Below, piece by piece: positions 1 through 11,900 of a stretch of 64,000 bases of DNA. Source of the DNA: Buddleja alternifolia (lineage: Eukaryota; Streptophyta; Magnoliopsida; Lamiales; Scrophulariaceae). The DNA is taken from the NCBI GenBank assembly GCA_019426215.1, contig CM033405.1:5433001-5497000 (forward strand). Reading direction: 5' to 3'. A model generated the notes under the pieces. That model ran no database searches, had not been told where the DNA came from, and was given only the letters and a program-made list of their open reading frames with translations. Position numbers and translations under genes: made by a program. Positions within the stretch are counted from its first letter, which is position 1; each line of letters begins with the position of its first letter.

Positions 1-415
1 CTGTTGGGTCAGGAATTTCAATATCATATTCCTCGTGTATGTAATATCTCTCTCTTATCTCCGGAATCATCCTAGGGGTTAAGGTGGATCGCATATCACT
101 CCAAGGGTGATATACGAGAGGCACTCTACGTGCCACTTCACCCTCTGACTCCTCCTCATCATCATCCTCTTTGTCCTGATTTGACCCCCTATCCTCACCT
201 TCCCCTTCGTTGGGATTTCCCTCATCATTTTGGGCCTCGTAATCATCTATTTCTAAATCATCATCATCAACAATCCTAGACAATGAATCCAATTGTTCTA
301 CTTCCTGTTCCCCGGTTAATGACCTAAGGGACTCATCAGACCTAGTCCTAGAAGTTAAACAACCATAATGCAAGAAAACCACAAACAAAAGAAATACGAA
401 ACAGCAAAAACAAAA
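1..415 (-). pseudogene. Partial antisense gag-like ORF of a Ty3/gypsy (Tat-type) element, N-terminal part
   Basis: The minus strand is open from a stop at 416-418 to the window edge. It has no convincing ATG; coding probably begins after an acceptor-like TTCTAG at about 348. The product begins with a very acidic Asp/Glu-rich stretch (positions 290 to 130) and continues into HPWSDMRSTLTPRMIPEIRE and YDIEIPDP near the edge. That second part aligns by eye with residues 85-125 of the larger antisense ORF at 43564 (VPWLGYRSFLT, then IADIR, then a YxxIVP motif), which resembles the plant 'putative gypsy-type transposon' domain (PF04195). It lies 0.8 kb upstream of a plus-strand 3' LTR and points away from it, as expected for the antisense ORF of Tat-type retrotransposons. 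The family assignment rests on that alignment; the ORF is cut by the window edge. Confidence 0.5.
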
Positions 416-1159
416 TCAACCACCACAAGATTCTAAAGATGGACACAGAGTACGAAGGAGAAAGAATACCTAGAAGATTGGGTTCTGGCGAGAAGATTGG
501 ATGATTCAAAAAGGATAAAAACGGCCTTAAACAGTGAACGTCGCAACTGTAGATCCTATACTGCTCTCCTTCTTCCTACTCTTCTTCTAATTACAAAATT
601 CACCACAAAAACTCCCCTGAGTTACTGCTAAGAAGATTAAGATAAAAACCCTTGAAAATTGTACCATGTATATAATGAATTTTTAAGCCTTTTTCTCTCT
701 TGCTCTCACTCTCTCTCGAAACTTCTCTGCAGAGATGGAAAAAGGTAAAAAAAGTGAAAATGGGCCAAATAATATCCTATTTATAGAACTAATTGGGCGG
801 GAATGTCAAGGGTCAAAAGAAATTAACCCTAACCAATCGAATGGATGATATCAAGTATCAGTTTGAAATAAGTGGCCAGGATTACACGAGTGTTCCTTCA
901 CCCCACTATTTTACAATAAACAATATTAAAATACGTGTGCAGTTACCAGCATTAAAGGCGCGTGATGATACGCGCCGTAAAACTAACTGGCACGAGACAC
1001 CATCTGCCAGCAATGCATGAATCAATTATGAATCTCTGTTATGATAAATATTCCATCATATGCCTCGAAATGTGAGTCAAAGAGCGCATTATAAAATAAT
1101 TATCACTTTAGGTCTGATACTACAGTCCATAGGCACGATGGCCACGCGTCGCGACCTAT
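416..1159 (+). other. 3' internal spacer of the left Ty3/gypsy element, no gene seen
   Basis: This non-coding stretch lies between the antisense ORF and the polypurine tract. Its AT content is mixed and any open frame is short and unremarkable. The sequence near 660-760 contains pyrimidine-rich TCTCTC runs that could be the promoter or 5' UTR of the antisense ORF (reading leftwards). Only the position supports the assignment to the element. Confidence 0.4.
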
Positions 1160-1706
1160 GAACTGGGGGACTAAATGATGAGTATAAATATGTATATTGT
1201 TTACTATTTAATGGTCAATGGTCAAAAATTACGTCTAGCAATTCTTTTATTATTTGACCATAAATATCTGGAAAACCCCGGGCCGGGTTACGACCCGACC
1301 CTAATCACCGACCCGACAACCCATCTACCAAAGGCCCAATAGTTATTCATCATATGTTCAGGCCCGGCTAGCCCAAATGTCACATCATGAATAGTGACTA
1401 TCTCATCCCTTATAAATACCCACTCCAGTCCACTTATTGGGGGGGACCAGCAATAAATTCTCTTAGAACACACTATAAATTCACTTCGTTTATTGCTTTT
1501 ATAGAGATATATTCTAGGTGTTTTGCCTCGTACAATACGAAGCAACCCCGTATATTATAACACATACATCTGAATTACGTCTAAATTTAATTCTATTCAA
1601 ATAGGTACGTAGGCAGCTTGACTTGGTCAAGTTCAGTCTATAATCTAGTTTTATAGTTATTCTAGTTTGACCCATTTGGGTCGTGAGATTTGGTTCGTAT
1701 TAGCCA
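1160..1706 (+). mobile_element. Polypurine tract and 3' LTR of a Ty3/gypsy (Tat-like) retrotransposon
   Basis: AACTGGGGGACT at 1161-1172 is a typical polypurine tract of plant Ty3/gypsy elements. It is followed immediately by an LTR-like block starting TGATGAGTATAAATATG at 1176. The block has a TATA box (CTTATAAATACC at about 1410-1421), a GGGGACCAGCAATAAA segment and the motif TACGTAGGCAGCTTGACTTGG common near the 3' end of plant gypsy LTRs. It plausibly ends in CA at 1705-1706. The 5' LTR and the rest of the element lie left of the window, so the exact end and the target duplication cannot be checked. A related block in the same orientation lies at 60722-61110. Confidence 0.6.
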
Positions 1707-2364
1707 ACAATAAACGAGCTAAATCATAGTTTAAGTCATCATGGCTAAAATTATTCATCTAGTAATGAAAAAAAGTAGTAAAAATATTTTGGTGCAACGC
1801 TTTCCATATCTTGTGCAACATTAAATGAATCTACGCTCCCATCGTAAATCGAAAACGCAAATAAATCATTCTAATGTGTTGTTCGGTTATTTTTTATTTT
1901 GATACTTAATTTTTTGTCTTTATTGTACTATACAGATTAGTACCGGCTCTCGTACTGGGCCTTGAAGGACAATGCAAACATTGTTCATTCTCTAATTTAC
2001 GTCCAAATCACTTATTCTTCATGTTGTCATTATTTTGTTACCAATCATATTCATAATTTATTTTAATTTTATTGTAATTTTAAATTTATGTTATGTAGGG
2101 ATACCCTTCTTCAAATTTTTCGCTTCTATGAGAGAGGCTCGTCGCTGTTTTTTTAAATATGTAGGCTTCTCTAATAAGAAATGAACCAATATGGAGTTTA
2201 ACCCAACAAAACTTACTAGTAGTATCAAAAGTCCAATTACTTGTAGCCCACCTAAGTATCTAGTATTTTTTAAAATAAAAATAAAAAGTAATTAAAAAAA
2301 TATATACCATTTCTTTATGAATTCATCATTTATCTTTATCAATTCCCTCATGAATAACTTCGAG
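1707..2364. other. Intergenic, nothing recognised
   Basis: AT-rich sequence with no convincing ORF, repeat boundary or RNA gene. It lies between the gypsy 3' LTR and the hAT element. Confidence 0.5.
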
Positions 2365-2372
2365 CTTTTGAC

Positions 2373-3287
2373 TAGGGGTGGTCACGGTTTGGTTAACCGA
2401 CCAAACCGAACCGAAATCGAAAATTTTGGTTGGAACCGAAACCGAAAATTTTGGTTGGAACCGAAACCGAACCGAGCCTTTTCGGTTCGGTTTCGGTGTT
2501 CATTTTTCAAAATTTTCGGTTTCGGTTTCGGGTTGGGACTCGGTTAACCGAACCGAACCGAAAACCAAAAGAGTTTACAAATAATATATAATTTTTATTT
2601 ATAGTGGGGGCTAAATATCTGATTTCACTTTACATAAGTTAAAGAAAGTTAAGAAAGAGTGAAAGTAAAGTAAGAAACCTATCCATTTTTTTGCCTCTCA
2701 CTGTCTCACACTCTCCTGTCGGTCTCTCTCACTGTCTCTCTCTCGCCGATTCGCCGTCGTCCAGCAGCCGCCGTCGGCCGTCGCTAATCGCCCATAATCA
2801 ATCCTCTACGCCTAAATCTCAAACCCTAGGTAAGAAATTTAAATTAGATGGGTAAATTATGGGTAAATTATTAATGTAGTTTAGAAACTCAATTAATCAC
2901 AATTTGGGATAAAAATTGTTGAATGGGTAAATTATTAATGTTGTTGATAGAGCTTACAAGCATATCTATCATCTATGTGTTACTGTGTATGTTGCTTAGA
3001 AACATAAAAAATTAAAAATTGATGAATGTAGTTTAAAATTGTTGAATGAATGAATGTTGATGAGGATTGAGGAGGCAGAGTTATTGGACAAATTCATGTC
3101 CCAAATGCACAAAAAAAAACGCTGAACCTGTTTTGGCCTCAAAATCGGTTAACCGAAATGTTAACCAAAACCGAACCGATTTGGTTTCGGTTAAAACCGA
3201 ACCGAACTGAACCATTTAGGTTCGGTTTCGGTTTTAGATTTTTTCGATCCGAAATTTCGGTTTGGTTAACTAGTTTGACCAACCCTA
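2373..3287. mobile_element. Non-autonomous hAT element, copy 1 (915 bp)
   Basis: The ends are TAGGGGTGGTC and, on the opposite strand, TAGGGTTGGTC. They are flanked by an 8-bp target-site duplication: CTTTTGAC at 2365-2372 and CTATTGAC at 3288-3295 (7 of 8 match). The subterminal regions are packed with direct and inverted repeats of CGGTTCGGTT/AACCGAACCG, as in plant hAT elements. The centre (2690-2850) differs: a TCTC-rich, GC-richer block that ends AAACCCTAGGTAAG, like the 5' UTR and first splice donor of a gene. It probably derives from the 5' end of an ancestral transposase gene or a captured host gene. No transposase coding remains. Two further copies are at 25115 and 35833. Confidence 0.85.
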
Positions 3288-3295
3288 CTATTGAC

Positions 3296-3860
3296 TAAAT
3301 CAATAAAGCTCGAGCTCGACAATTCGACATATTGTCGCCAAATAAACTTCATGCTCAATTACCATGGGGTTAAGCTAAAGCTTTGTGTGTAAATTTCAAC
3401 CTCAATACAAAGTTCAATCAATTGATAACAATTAGCTGCCTCCCTTTTCCTCTCTCTCAAAACACTAATCACTTTTCTTCTTCTATTCTTCTATGCCGAC
3501 GATAATTTGGTGACTCAGTCGCCTCCATCACTATTGATGTCACCACCATTGCCGGCGGGCTGAGTTGGAGCACCCTCCATCAAGCTGTGTACCTCAATTT
3601 CAAATCTGAAGAGACGGGGGTAGATTTAACATGACAGAGATGGATCTGATGAGATGATGACGGCCGATACATTATTTTATATATATTTTTTAAATATTTT
3701 GTTTTCTCTCTCGAATGAGAATTTTTTTTCTCTCTCGAATGAGAGTTTCGTCTCTCCTGAATAGAAGTGTGGTCTTTTGCACATGAATTTGCTTGTGCTT
3801 GTTCATTACTTGTTAATATTTGTTATCTTGAAAATGTTGTATATTTGTTTATGAAAAGTG
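3296..3860. other. Intergenic, nothing firmly recognised
   Basis: A pyrimidine-rich, then moderately GC-rich stretch (3440-3660) looks gene-like but holds no long ORF. Two near-identical TTTCTCTCTCGAATGAGA repeats occur at about 3703-3745. No element boundaries could be found. Confidence 0.35.
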
Positions 3861-4890
3861 TGTTAGACATGACTTGTGCATAACAAATTCGAACACCATA
3901 AGTATCTGGGATACGAAATATTATTGGATAATATTAATCTACGTTCCGAGTAGATGAGTTTAGCATTTTGAATTTCTCAAATCGGATTAAAAACGAATGA
4001 GAAACTAAGTGTTAAAATTGGGTGTTTGAAGTGGGTTATCCCAAATAGGATATGGATCAAAGTTTGGAATGGTTTATAAACCATTGCCTTAAGACTAAGG
4101 GTTGGCTCTTTGGGTCATAAGATTTTTGTGGGCTTTGTGAGGGGGAAGGACCTAGCCATGGTCCGATTCACCATACACTCGCACGCGCGCCGCAGCTGCC
4201 GCCATCCGTCCGCCCACCTGGACTGGACTCGGGTCCGGGTCATGGATCTTGGGCTTGGGCTTGGGCTTGCAAGATAATTAATTTTTTGGACAAAATTAAT
4301 TCCACAAATAACCTCTTGATCCATCAACCAAAATTGGGCCTGAATAAAATTGCTGGCCACTTTTTTATTCAAAATCTGAATAAACCTTCTAGAAGACCCA
4401 ACTTTCGAACGTTGCACCCCTAAGGTTCGAACGTTGGTCCTGACCGTTGGATTTTTTTGTTACAAACCAACGTTCTAACGTTGAGGGTGCAACGTTAACG
4501 TTCAAACGTTGGTAGCAGAAACAGTCTGCTGTTTCAAGTCAAAATTGAAGGTAATTCAATGCTCGTATTTAACTTTGGGTGATTTTGGAGGCTATATATA
4601 GCCTCCTCCAGCTGAATGGAAAAACACACCAAGCATTCTAAGCTTCATTTTTTCTCTCATTCTCTAAATTCTCTCAAGAGTTCAAAGTAGCAAAAGTTCG
4701 TTAGGTTCTGAATTTGAAGTAATTTTGAATTCTGAACGTATATCGTTGTATCTTGGGACACTTGTCGCAAGAACCCGTACCCCCTAGGCGGGGTCATTTA
4801 ATGTTAAGGATAGAGAGTTCTCTCTCGCCTCGATATAATCTTTCTTTCTTATTAGCAATTTGATATGTTTGTGAAGTTTTGATCCAACAA
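3861..4890 (+). repeat. Probable 5' LTR and leader of a Ty1/copia element
   Basis: This block precedes a plus-strand copia gag. It contains a TATA box (GCTATATATAGCC at about 4590) followed by an untranslated leader rich in TCTC and TTCT. Upstream of the TATA box, 4408-4497 forms an imperfect hairpin: AACGTTGCACCCCTAAGG and its continuation pair with the inverse copy around 4467-4497, with the core AACGTT repeated many times. A start at TGTTAGACATG (3861) is a guess, because no 3' LTR survives for comparison and no clear tRNA-Met primer-binding site was found. Confidence 0.4.
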
Positions 4891-4947
4891 ACTTAACACT
4901 AAATTCTTGTTGTTGTTCAAAAGTTATCATTTGTTCAAATTGCTAAT

Positions 4948-7012
4948 GTGGGAGATGTTGATGGTGCTACTCTTGACTTCGGTCTTGGATCGGGTGCTAA
5001 TCTTGGTCTCGGTATTGGCTCCGGCTTTGGTGGAGGTTCTGGTTCAGGGCTGGGTTCTGGCTCTGATTTTGGCGTTAGCTCTGGTGGGGGTGCCGGGCTA
5101 GGTTCCAGTTTAGGGCCGGGCCCAAATTCCGGTTCTGGCCCTACTCCGGTCCCTCCATTTGTTCCAATGGCTAATCCGGGTACACCGTCTCAGGCTGAAA
5201 GGTCGTCGAAGTTCAGCTGGGCTGATTTCAAAAGGGCAACAGAAGATGCTGTTCTACCTCACAACTCTGAACCTGGCGAGTTTCTTAAGGGAGGATGCTC
5301 CTTGTGTCCCTGAGGACTCAACCGACAACCAACTGAGGGTGACATCTGATACCTGGCATAATAGTGATTTCCTTTGCAGGAATTACATACTTAGCGGGTT
5401 AGATGATTTACTCTACAGTGTCTATCTGTCTGTTAAGACCGCTAAAGGCCTCTGGGAGGCGCTGGATAAGAAGTATAGAATTGAAGACACCAGACTGAAA
5501 AAGTTCGTGGTCGCAAAGTTCTTAGACTTCAAGATGGTGGACACTAAGTCCGTGACAAGCCAAGTCCAAGAGCTTCAGATAATTATTCATGAAGTTCATG
5601 CTGAGGACATAGCTTTGAGTGAATCTTTCCAAGTAGCTTCTATCATTGAGAAGTTACTGCCATCTTGGAGAGATTTCAAGAATTACTTGAAACACAAGTG
5701 AAAGGAGGTGAGCCTAGAAGACTTGGTCGTCCGACTCAAAATTGAGGAAGACAATCGGGTTTTAGACAAGAGGCCTCCTGTGCAATAGATGGTTAACATC
5801 GCAGAGGTTCCAGGAAGCTCAAACAGGAAAAGAAAGTTTCAAAGAAAGTCTAAAGGGAACTCCCAAAAAAAGAAAGTCAAGTTGAAACAGGGAGACGGCT
5901 GTTACAACTGTGGCCAACCTGGTCACTGGGCTAGAGACTACAAAGAGCCCAGGAAAAATAAGTCTCAAGGGCAAGGTTCTGGTAAAAATCAGAACAAAGG
6001 TAAGAATCAAGTGCAGAACCAGGTGCACTTGGCTGAAGATGATGTCTAGGGCATCAATGAGATGATCGATGATCTGTCTTACCACCAGGTGCCGATCGAT
6101 CTGACTGATTTTGATCTCACTGTCGACGTGTTCAAAGCCAATTTGGCGGACAACCCGAGGGAGTGGTTCATAGATACTGGGGCTACTCGCCACATCTGTT
6201 CTGGCAGAGATGTTTTCTCGTCTTATTCCCCAACTAATGGATGGAGATTGTTTATGGAAAAATCGGCCACGTCTCCAGTGGTTGGAATGGGGAAAGTTGT
6301 GTTGAAGATGACTTCAGGCAAAGAGCTGACATTGACTGAAGCTCTGCATGTTCTGGAGATTCACAAGAATTCGGTATCCGGTTAGGCTTTGGTCAAGAAT
6401 GGGTTCAAAATAGTCTTCGAGGCTGATAGATTTTCTTTAACAAAGAGAGAATTTTATGTAGGAAAAGGTTACCTTGAGCAGGACTTTTTCAAGATGGATA
6501 TAATGAATGTAATCCGCTCTGTTGTAATTGAAAATGAAAGCAATAAAAGTATTGAAAACTCTGTTTATTTGCTTGAGTATTCTAATTTTTGGCATGTTAG
6601 ACTAGGACATGTAAATTATAATACTATTTGAAGATTGGTCAACTTGAATTTATTACCAACTTTTAAAGTTGAAAATGAACATAAATGTGAAATTTGTGTT
6701 GAGGCAAAACTAGTCAAACAACCGTTTCCTCCAGTGGAAAGAAACACCGCATCTCTAGAACTTATTCACAGTGACATCTGTGATTTGAAGTTTGTGCAAA
6801 CTAGAGGTGGGAAAAAGTATTTCATTACATTCATAGATGATTGCACAAAGTATTGTTATGTGTATTTACTAAGAAGTAAAGACGAAGCACTTGGAGCGTT
6901 TACACATTACAAAACAGAAGTTGAAAATCAACTTGAAAAAAGGATAAAGGCAATCCGAAGTGATAGAGGTGGAGAATATGGAGCGTCTTTTGATGAATTT
7001 TGTACCAACTCT
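4948..7012 (+). pseudogene. Truncated Ty1/copia gag-pol polyprotein remnant
   Basis: Successive frames encode: a glycine-rich N-terminus (4948-5200); a UBN2-type gag core (5230-5770, with WHNSDFLCRNYIL, LYSVYLSVKTAKGLWEALDK and VAKFLDFKMVD); a zinc knuckle CYNCGQPGHWARDY (about 5900) whose fourth ligand is Tyr instead of Cys; an aspartic protease with [11 protein letters not shown] (about 6168); a GAG-pre-integrase motif FWHVRLGHVNYNTI (about 6590); and the integrase core up to [16 protein letters not shown] (about 6955-7000). In-frame stops (near 5702, 5787, 6047, 6384 and 6630) and a frameshift near 5290 break it. The integrase catalytic Glu, reverse transcriptase and RNase H are missing, because the reading ends where a MULE-like element begins near 7013. 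It is a dead copy. Confidence 0.9.
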
Positions 7013-8639
7013 GATATTAGCACTCCACCAATTAGAATAGGAGCTCCAACTTTTAATTTTATATGAAAATATGACAAGAATGGCCTTAAACCCCAAATTA
7101 CATCATATTTTTCAAAATTTAAATCCTAGACTGCCCTTATGCCATTAAAATTAAACCAACATAATGTAGACAAAAGGAGACAGACGGTACTCGTGAATGT
7201 CTTGAGTTCTTCACCACCACATTAGAGTTTTGGTTTTTTGGTGCAATCATCAGCCTTTTCTTTTAGGCTAATTTATGAAGTATACACATTATAAAATACA
7301 CATGGCTATTGCAAAATAATACAAAACCAAAAAAAAAAAAAAACTTAGGGCAGAAGATATTTTTTCAGGTAAGTACTTCGTATAATAAATTAGAAAAAAG
7401 TGTTTAACCAATGAGGCCTTTAATATAGCCATCATAACAAAGGAGAACACTAAAGTACGATTCATAAACGTAAGCAATTCATAAACATACTATTTGACAT
7501 CATGTCTAAACAAAATATAGAGATAGGTCATATTTATTCCATACCAATTGAATGACATCCATCTCGTTCTTTTCTTCTCCTGCCAAAGGAGATGAATTAA
7601 TTAGGACAAATCATGAGAATAACATTTCAACATAATAGATAAACTAGTCAACTTAAATATAAATAACTTATATCGATACCTTTTTTTTTAGTTCAAAATA
7701 AACTATTTGATGGGTTAAATCCTCTTAAATTTTCTTTGTGACTATAAAATGTAGGAGTCAAGATACACTTGTTTCAATGCTTTGTACACATGTACACATG
7801 TTATGTCTCAAATTACCACACCATGAAGTGTAATTTCGATTTTTTTCCACAATTTCAAATTCACAACACGTTGAGTAGAACTATCATTTTTTTCTTTTCT
7901 TTGATCCAAAAGGATGTCCGCTACAAGGATAGATCTTTGGCTCATTAACTATCAAAGGACAAGAAGCATCCACAATTTGAGAAATTTGCCTTCGAGTCTA
8001 AAATATTTTAGTTAATTATTTGAACCAATGTTTTTTTTTTAAAGGGACAACAAAACTACTCTAACATATGAAAATTCAATGACTAACCTTATAATAAATA
8101 TTAAACAAAGTAAAAGAATGACATTGAAATATTATAATCAATCTTTCAATGAAAATGGAATCCTAACTTTTGACAAAACTTAGACTTTATTTATGAAACA
8201 TAGAGGAGAGAGTTACCGCTTCCATCGATCTGAGATGAATTGCATGCCTGGTGGAATTCAGAATGTTCAATAATTTTTGTATTCACCAATTCAAATATCT
8301 CATCCAATGTGGAAGCGACTCCCTCAACTTCTTCAATGCTATTTTTCTCCATTGCTATGATTGTATTTAACATGAAAGATATGGTGAAGTGATGAAGAAA
8401 TTGTGCAACTTAAATAGGGTTTCCGGTAGAGGTTGAGATGAGAAAAGAAATGCTTGATAGAAGATGTTACGTGAAAGTTCAAAAAAGTTATGTGTAAAGA
8501 TTAACTTGGGATTGAGGGCATATTAGTCTTACAATTTTTTGGCTATTGTTTATTTATTAATAAGTGGGTATTTTTGTCATTTTTTTAGAAAGAGAAATTG
8601 AAGTGGAGCTTTTATAGTAATTAGTGGAATGCTAATATC
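7013..8639. mobile_element. MULE-like element with about 70-bp terminal inverted repeats
   Basis: GATATTAGCACTCCACC at 7013 is mirrored by GGAATGCTAATATC at the right end. The similarity continues inward for about 70 bp through AGCTCCA and ATGACAA blocks at roughly 75% identity. This length suits Mutator-like elements. No 9-bp target duplication could be found, so the exact ends are uncertain. The left end sits inside the copia integrase, but no copia sequence resumes on the right. An exon-like ORF on the minus strand (8191-8373) lies inside. Confidence 0.5.
8191..8373 (-). CDS. Unidentified exon-like ORF inside a MULE-like element
   Basis: Sixty codons start at an ATG at 8373, with a second in-frame ATG at 8352. 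The product is acidic and helix-like, with motifs SIEEVEGVASTLDEIF and ELVNTKIIEHSEFHQAC. A donor-like GCG/GTAACT at 8216 suggests the coding exon may end there and be spliced to sequence lower in the element. I do not recognise the family. Its position near one end of a terminal-inverted-repeat element suggests either an exon of a captured host gene (Pack-MULE) or a remnant of an element-encoded protein. A chance ORF cannot be excluded. Confidence 0.3.
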   Translation of the reverse strand: MLNTIIAMEKNSIEEVEGVASTLDEIFELVNTKIIEHSEFHQACNSSQIDGSGNSLLYVS

Positions 8640-8662
8640 ATTTTCCTTATAATATTATATAT

Positions 8663-8866
8663 CAAGGTGACAAGTGGGCCAGGCTGGCCCAACCAAGCCT
8701 GTTATCTGAGACAGACAAGGATCAATTTCAAATGGACCGGTTTCGAGCTAGGCCTAAGATGAATAATCCTCACCCAGCCCGACCTACTAGCCGCCTATGG
8801 TGAGTCGAGTTGGAATGGACCAGTTCGATGGGGTTGGTGGATTAGACCGGCCAATTTGACACCTTG
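8663..8866. mobile_element. Small MITE-like inverted-repeat element
   Basis: CAAGGTGACAAGTGGGCC at the left end is matched in inverse by GGCCAATTTGACACCTTG at the right. The sequence between is 204 bp and GC-richer than its surroundings. No clear target duplication is visible, so the class (probably hAT-like) is tentative. Confidence 0.35.
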
Positions 8867-8979
8867 ACTTAGCCATAAGGTCAATTTTTTTTTTCTTTTG
8901 AGATAATGATAAAATATATTAGTTAGAAGCCAAATCGACATCAAAAAGTGAATGACCAGAATTAGGAGGATCCAACCCC

Positions 8980-11900
8980 CACTACAAGAAAAGTGATTAT
9001 TTGCAACATGAATATTCACAACTGCTAGGTGCCCGACTCAAAAAGAGCCATCAACAACGGTTGATAGATCCGTTGTTGATAACTAAGAATTCCCACCGGC
9101 TAATGAGGAGCTGTTCCAAATGTAGTGACATCAAAAATGACATTATTTGCTAATGCTCAAACATAAGATTCCTTATATATATAATCATTGGCAAGATATC
9201 AAATCATAATGTTAAAATTGCTATTAAGTGTAAATATTATTCGTGTTGTTAGAATAATGGTTTTTACAGTTTAGATTGTGAGGAGTATTTTATCTAGATT
9301 AATTATCAAAATAGACAAACGACGACACGTGTATAACAATAACATGAATAAAGCCATTGAATCATTGTCCTAATCTTTGTTGTCATACATATGTCATTAA
9401 ATATCGTTAATGATAATTTGACTAAATTATAATGTCATTATTTTTTGATGATGACAGCTTACGCACAATTTTTTGACAACACGAAAATTCTTGTCACTTA
9501 ATAAATATAATTAGCGACGATTTTGATATTGATACTCAATGTATTATTTCTAATATAGCTCTTCTACATATAAGTTGGTCATGGGATCATACTTGGGGTG
9601 AATTTCACTTAGTTGTTGCGTAATTGATAACGCCCAAAGGTGGTTTTCTAATGTAAAAAGATTTAATTGAGATTATAGAAAGATGATTCGATCATTTATC
9701 TAACTAGCCATTACAGTCCAAAATACAGATTTTTTATTTATCTAACTTTAGTCTTGAGAGTGTGCATGCATTAAGAAATGAATTTCAAACTAAAATTTAT
9801 AATTAATCCTCTCATCCACAGCTTTGTATAGTTCCCTACTCATGTAGAGTTAAATTATGTTAATATAAATTAAGAATTAATCAGATGTCGCATGTTGGAT
9901 TATGTGAAGATTTTTGTTGCTCTACAAAGAAGGTGACAATAAAATCTAGCTGTATTTATCCAATTCTCAATTCCTATTTAAGTCAGAAAACAACAAGACT
10001 CACGCAGAAATAATTTTTTATGATATAGGTCTCAGGGTTTCTTTTCTTTATCTAATTAATATATATATAGATTGGAAGATTCACCTACTAAACTTAGTCA
10101 CGACACAAATAAAGTGATAACTATAATTGTTATCACTAAAGGTGAGTCATTAATTGTCAATAGTGATAACAATTTCCTTGTCACTAAGTATCAAGAGTAA
10201 CAATTTTTATATGAATCTTGTCACTATTGAACATGAAAAACTTATTTCTATTAAAAAACAAAAAATATTGTCATTAAAAATTTACAATTAGTGACAACTT
10301 TGACATCACTTGACATTTTGTTGCTAATATCTTGTTATTTGTTTATATAGTCTTTCATATATTAATGTAACTTGAATGTTGTAACTGTTTAAGATCCCGT
10401 CCCACTTTGAAAAAAGAGGAAAAAACATAAACTTGTGCGTAAATATTGACATAGGAACTCAAGTGTAATTACTGAAGATTTCTTTTAGGCAAATGGTTTG
10501 TGGCCTAATTTCAAATTACGCATATCTCACGTCCAACTGGCTTGTGGACTTAATCGTACAAATTGACTTAGAATTATATGGAGCAAATTCTTGTGGTCCC
10601 GATTGTCAATCATAGTTGCTATCAATTTACAATCTCAAACCAATAAAAAAGTTGATAAAACTTCAATTATTTTTTGTTTCAGAATTTTCTTTCATCAATA
10701 AAACAAGTCATCAAGTCTTCTCAACCCTAGTCTTTCTAATCTTCCCTAAAGTCTTCTCTAGTTTTCCTCTTACAATATTCTAATGCTTATATATATAAAC
10801 CTAGAATTGGGTGCAAAAGATCATCCTCTAATATATAGAAACATCTTCCCCACTACTCTACTTGATCCCATATTTCAGTTTCAGCTAATTACTATATTTG
10901 TGCTAGTGTGGTTGAGAAGTATGATGATTGGGGACATTGTTTACAAGTGAGGTGCCTAGAGAGGGAGAGAGCAGCACTTTTCAAGTTCAAAGACCAACTT
11001 ATCGATGTCGATGGCCGTCTCTCGTCTTGGAATAAACATCAATACTGCTGCAAATGAGGAGTCCATGTCATTAGCGATTCATCGTCTAGGAGGTAATATT
11101 AGCGATTCAGTTAATTGCATCACTTAAGATAGCTAGTTTCAATAACCCGGAATCGGTTCACTAACCGAATTACGTTATCTCAACCTTTCTCGTAATTATA
11201 ATTTTGGTCAAATTCCACATAATCTTTCCAAGTTGTTATATCTTGAGTTAGGGTTAGGCGCCGGCGAGTTTTCGCCTTAATTTTTTCCCCATTTAACTCC
11301 GGTAACCGCCAGCGACGCCTTAAGTTACCGCCACCACTGCCACAACCAGTACCGCCACCGTCGCCGCCTCCAGTTACCGCCTCCGCCTCTCCGATCGCAA
11401 AATCAGAATTACCGCGACTCCCGATCACGAACGCTGTGGTGAGGCAGCTAATTTTCACCATTTTCTGAACATTAATTGGTTGATCTGAATTTTCACCATG
11501 AATTTCCCCAATCAGTTTTTGAACGATTATGAATTTTTAATTTCCTCAAAAAATTGGATTGGATTGGATTGGATTGGATTGAGGAGAGGCGAATTAGATT
11601 ATTTTATGGTGATTTGGGGGTTTTGATTTTGGTGAACAACATTGATTGTGTGGTAATTTCATCAAAGTTGCATGAGTTTATTGGTGTTTAGCTCATTCAC
11701 ATCCATAAGGATGAAACATTGTTAAGTTTTCGAGCAGTACAAATTTCTTTAAGTTTTCGAGCAGCATGTATATGGGAGTGTTGAACATTAAACTTGAAAC
11801 AGCAATTGGGGAATATAATGTTGAAGATTTGATTATGCTAATTTGAAGCTTTTTGTTATTTGAAGCTTTTTGTTACTCGTTTATTTTTGATACTTTTATT

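Noticed and set aside
4907..5101. Hydrophobic Leu/Val-rich open frame overlapping the copia gag start
   Set aside because: It is the shifted reading of the repetitive glycine-rich gag N-terminus.
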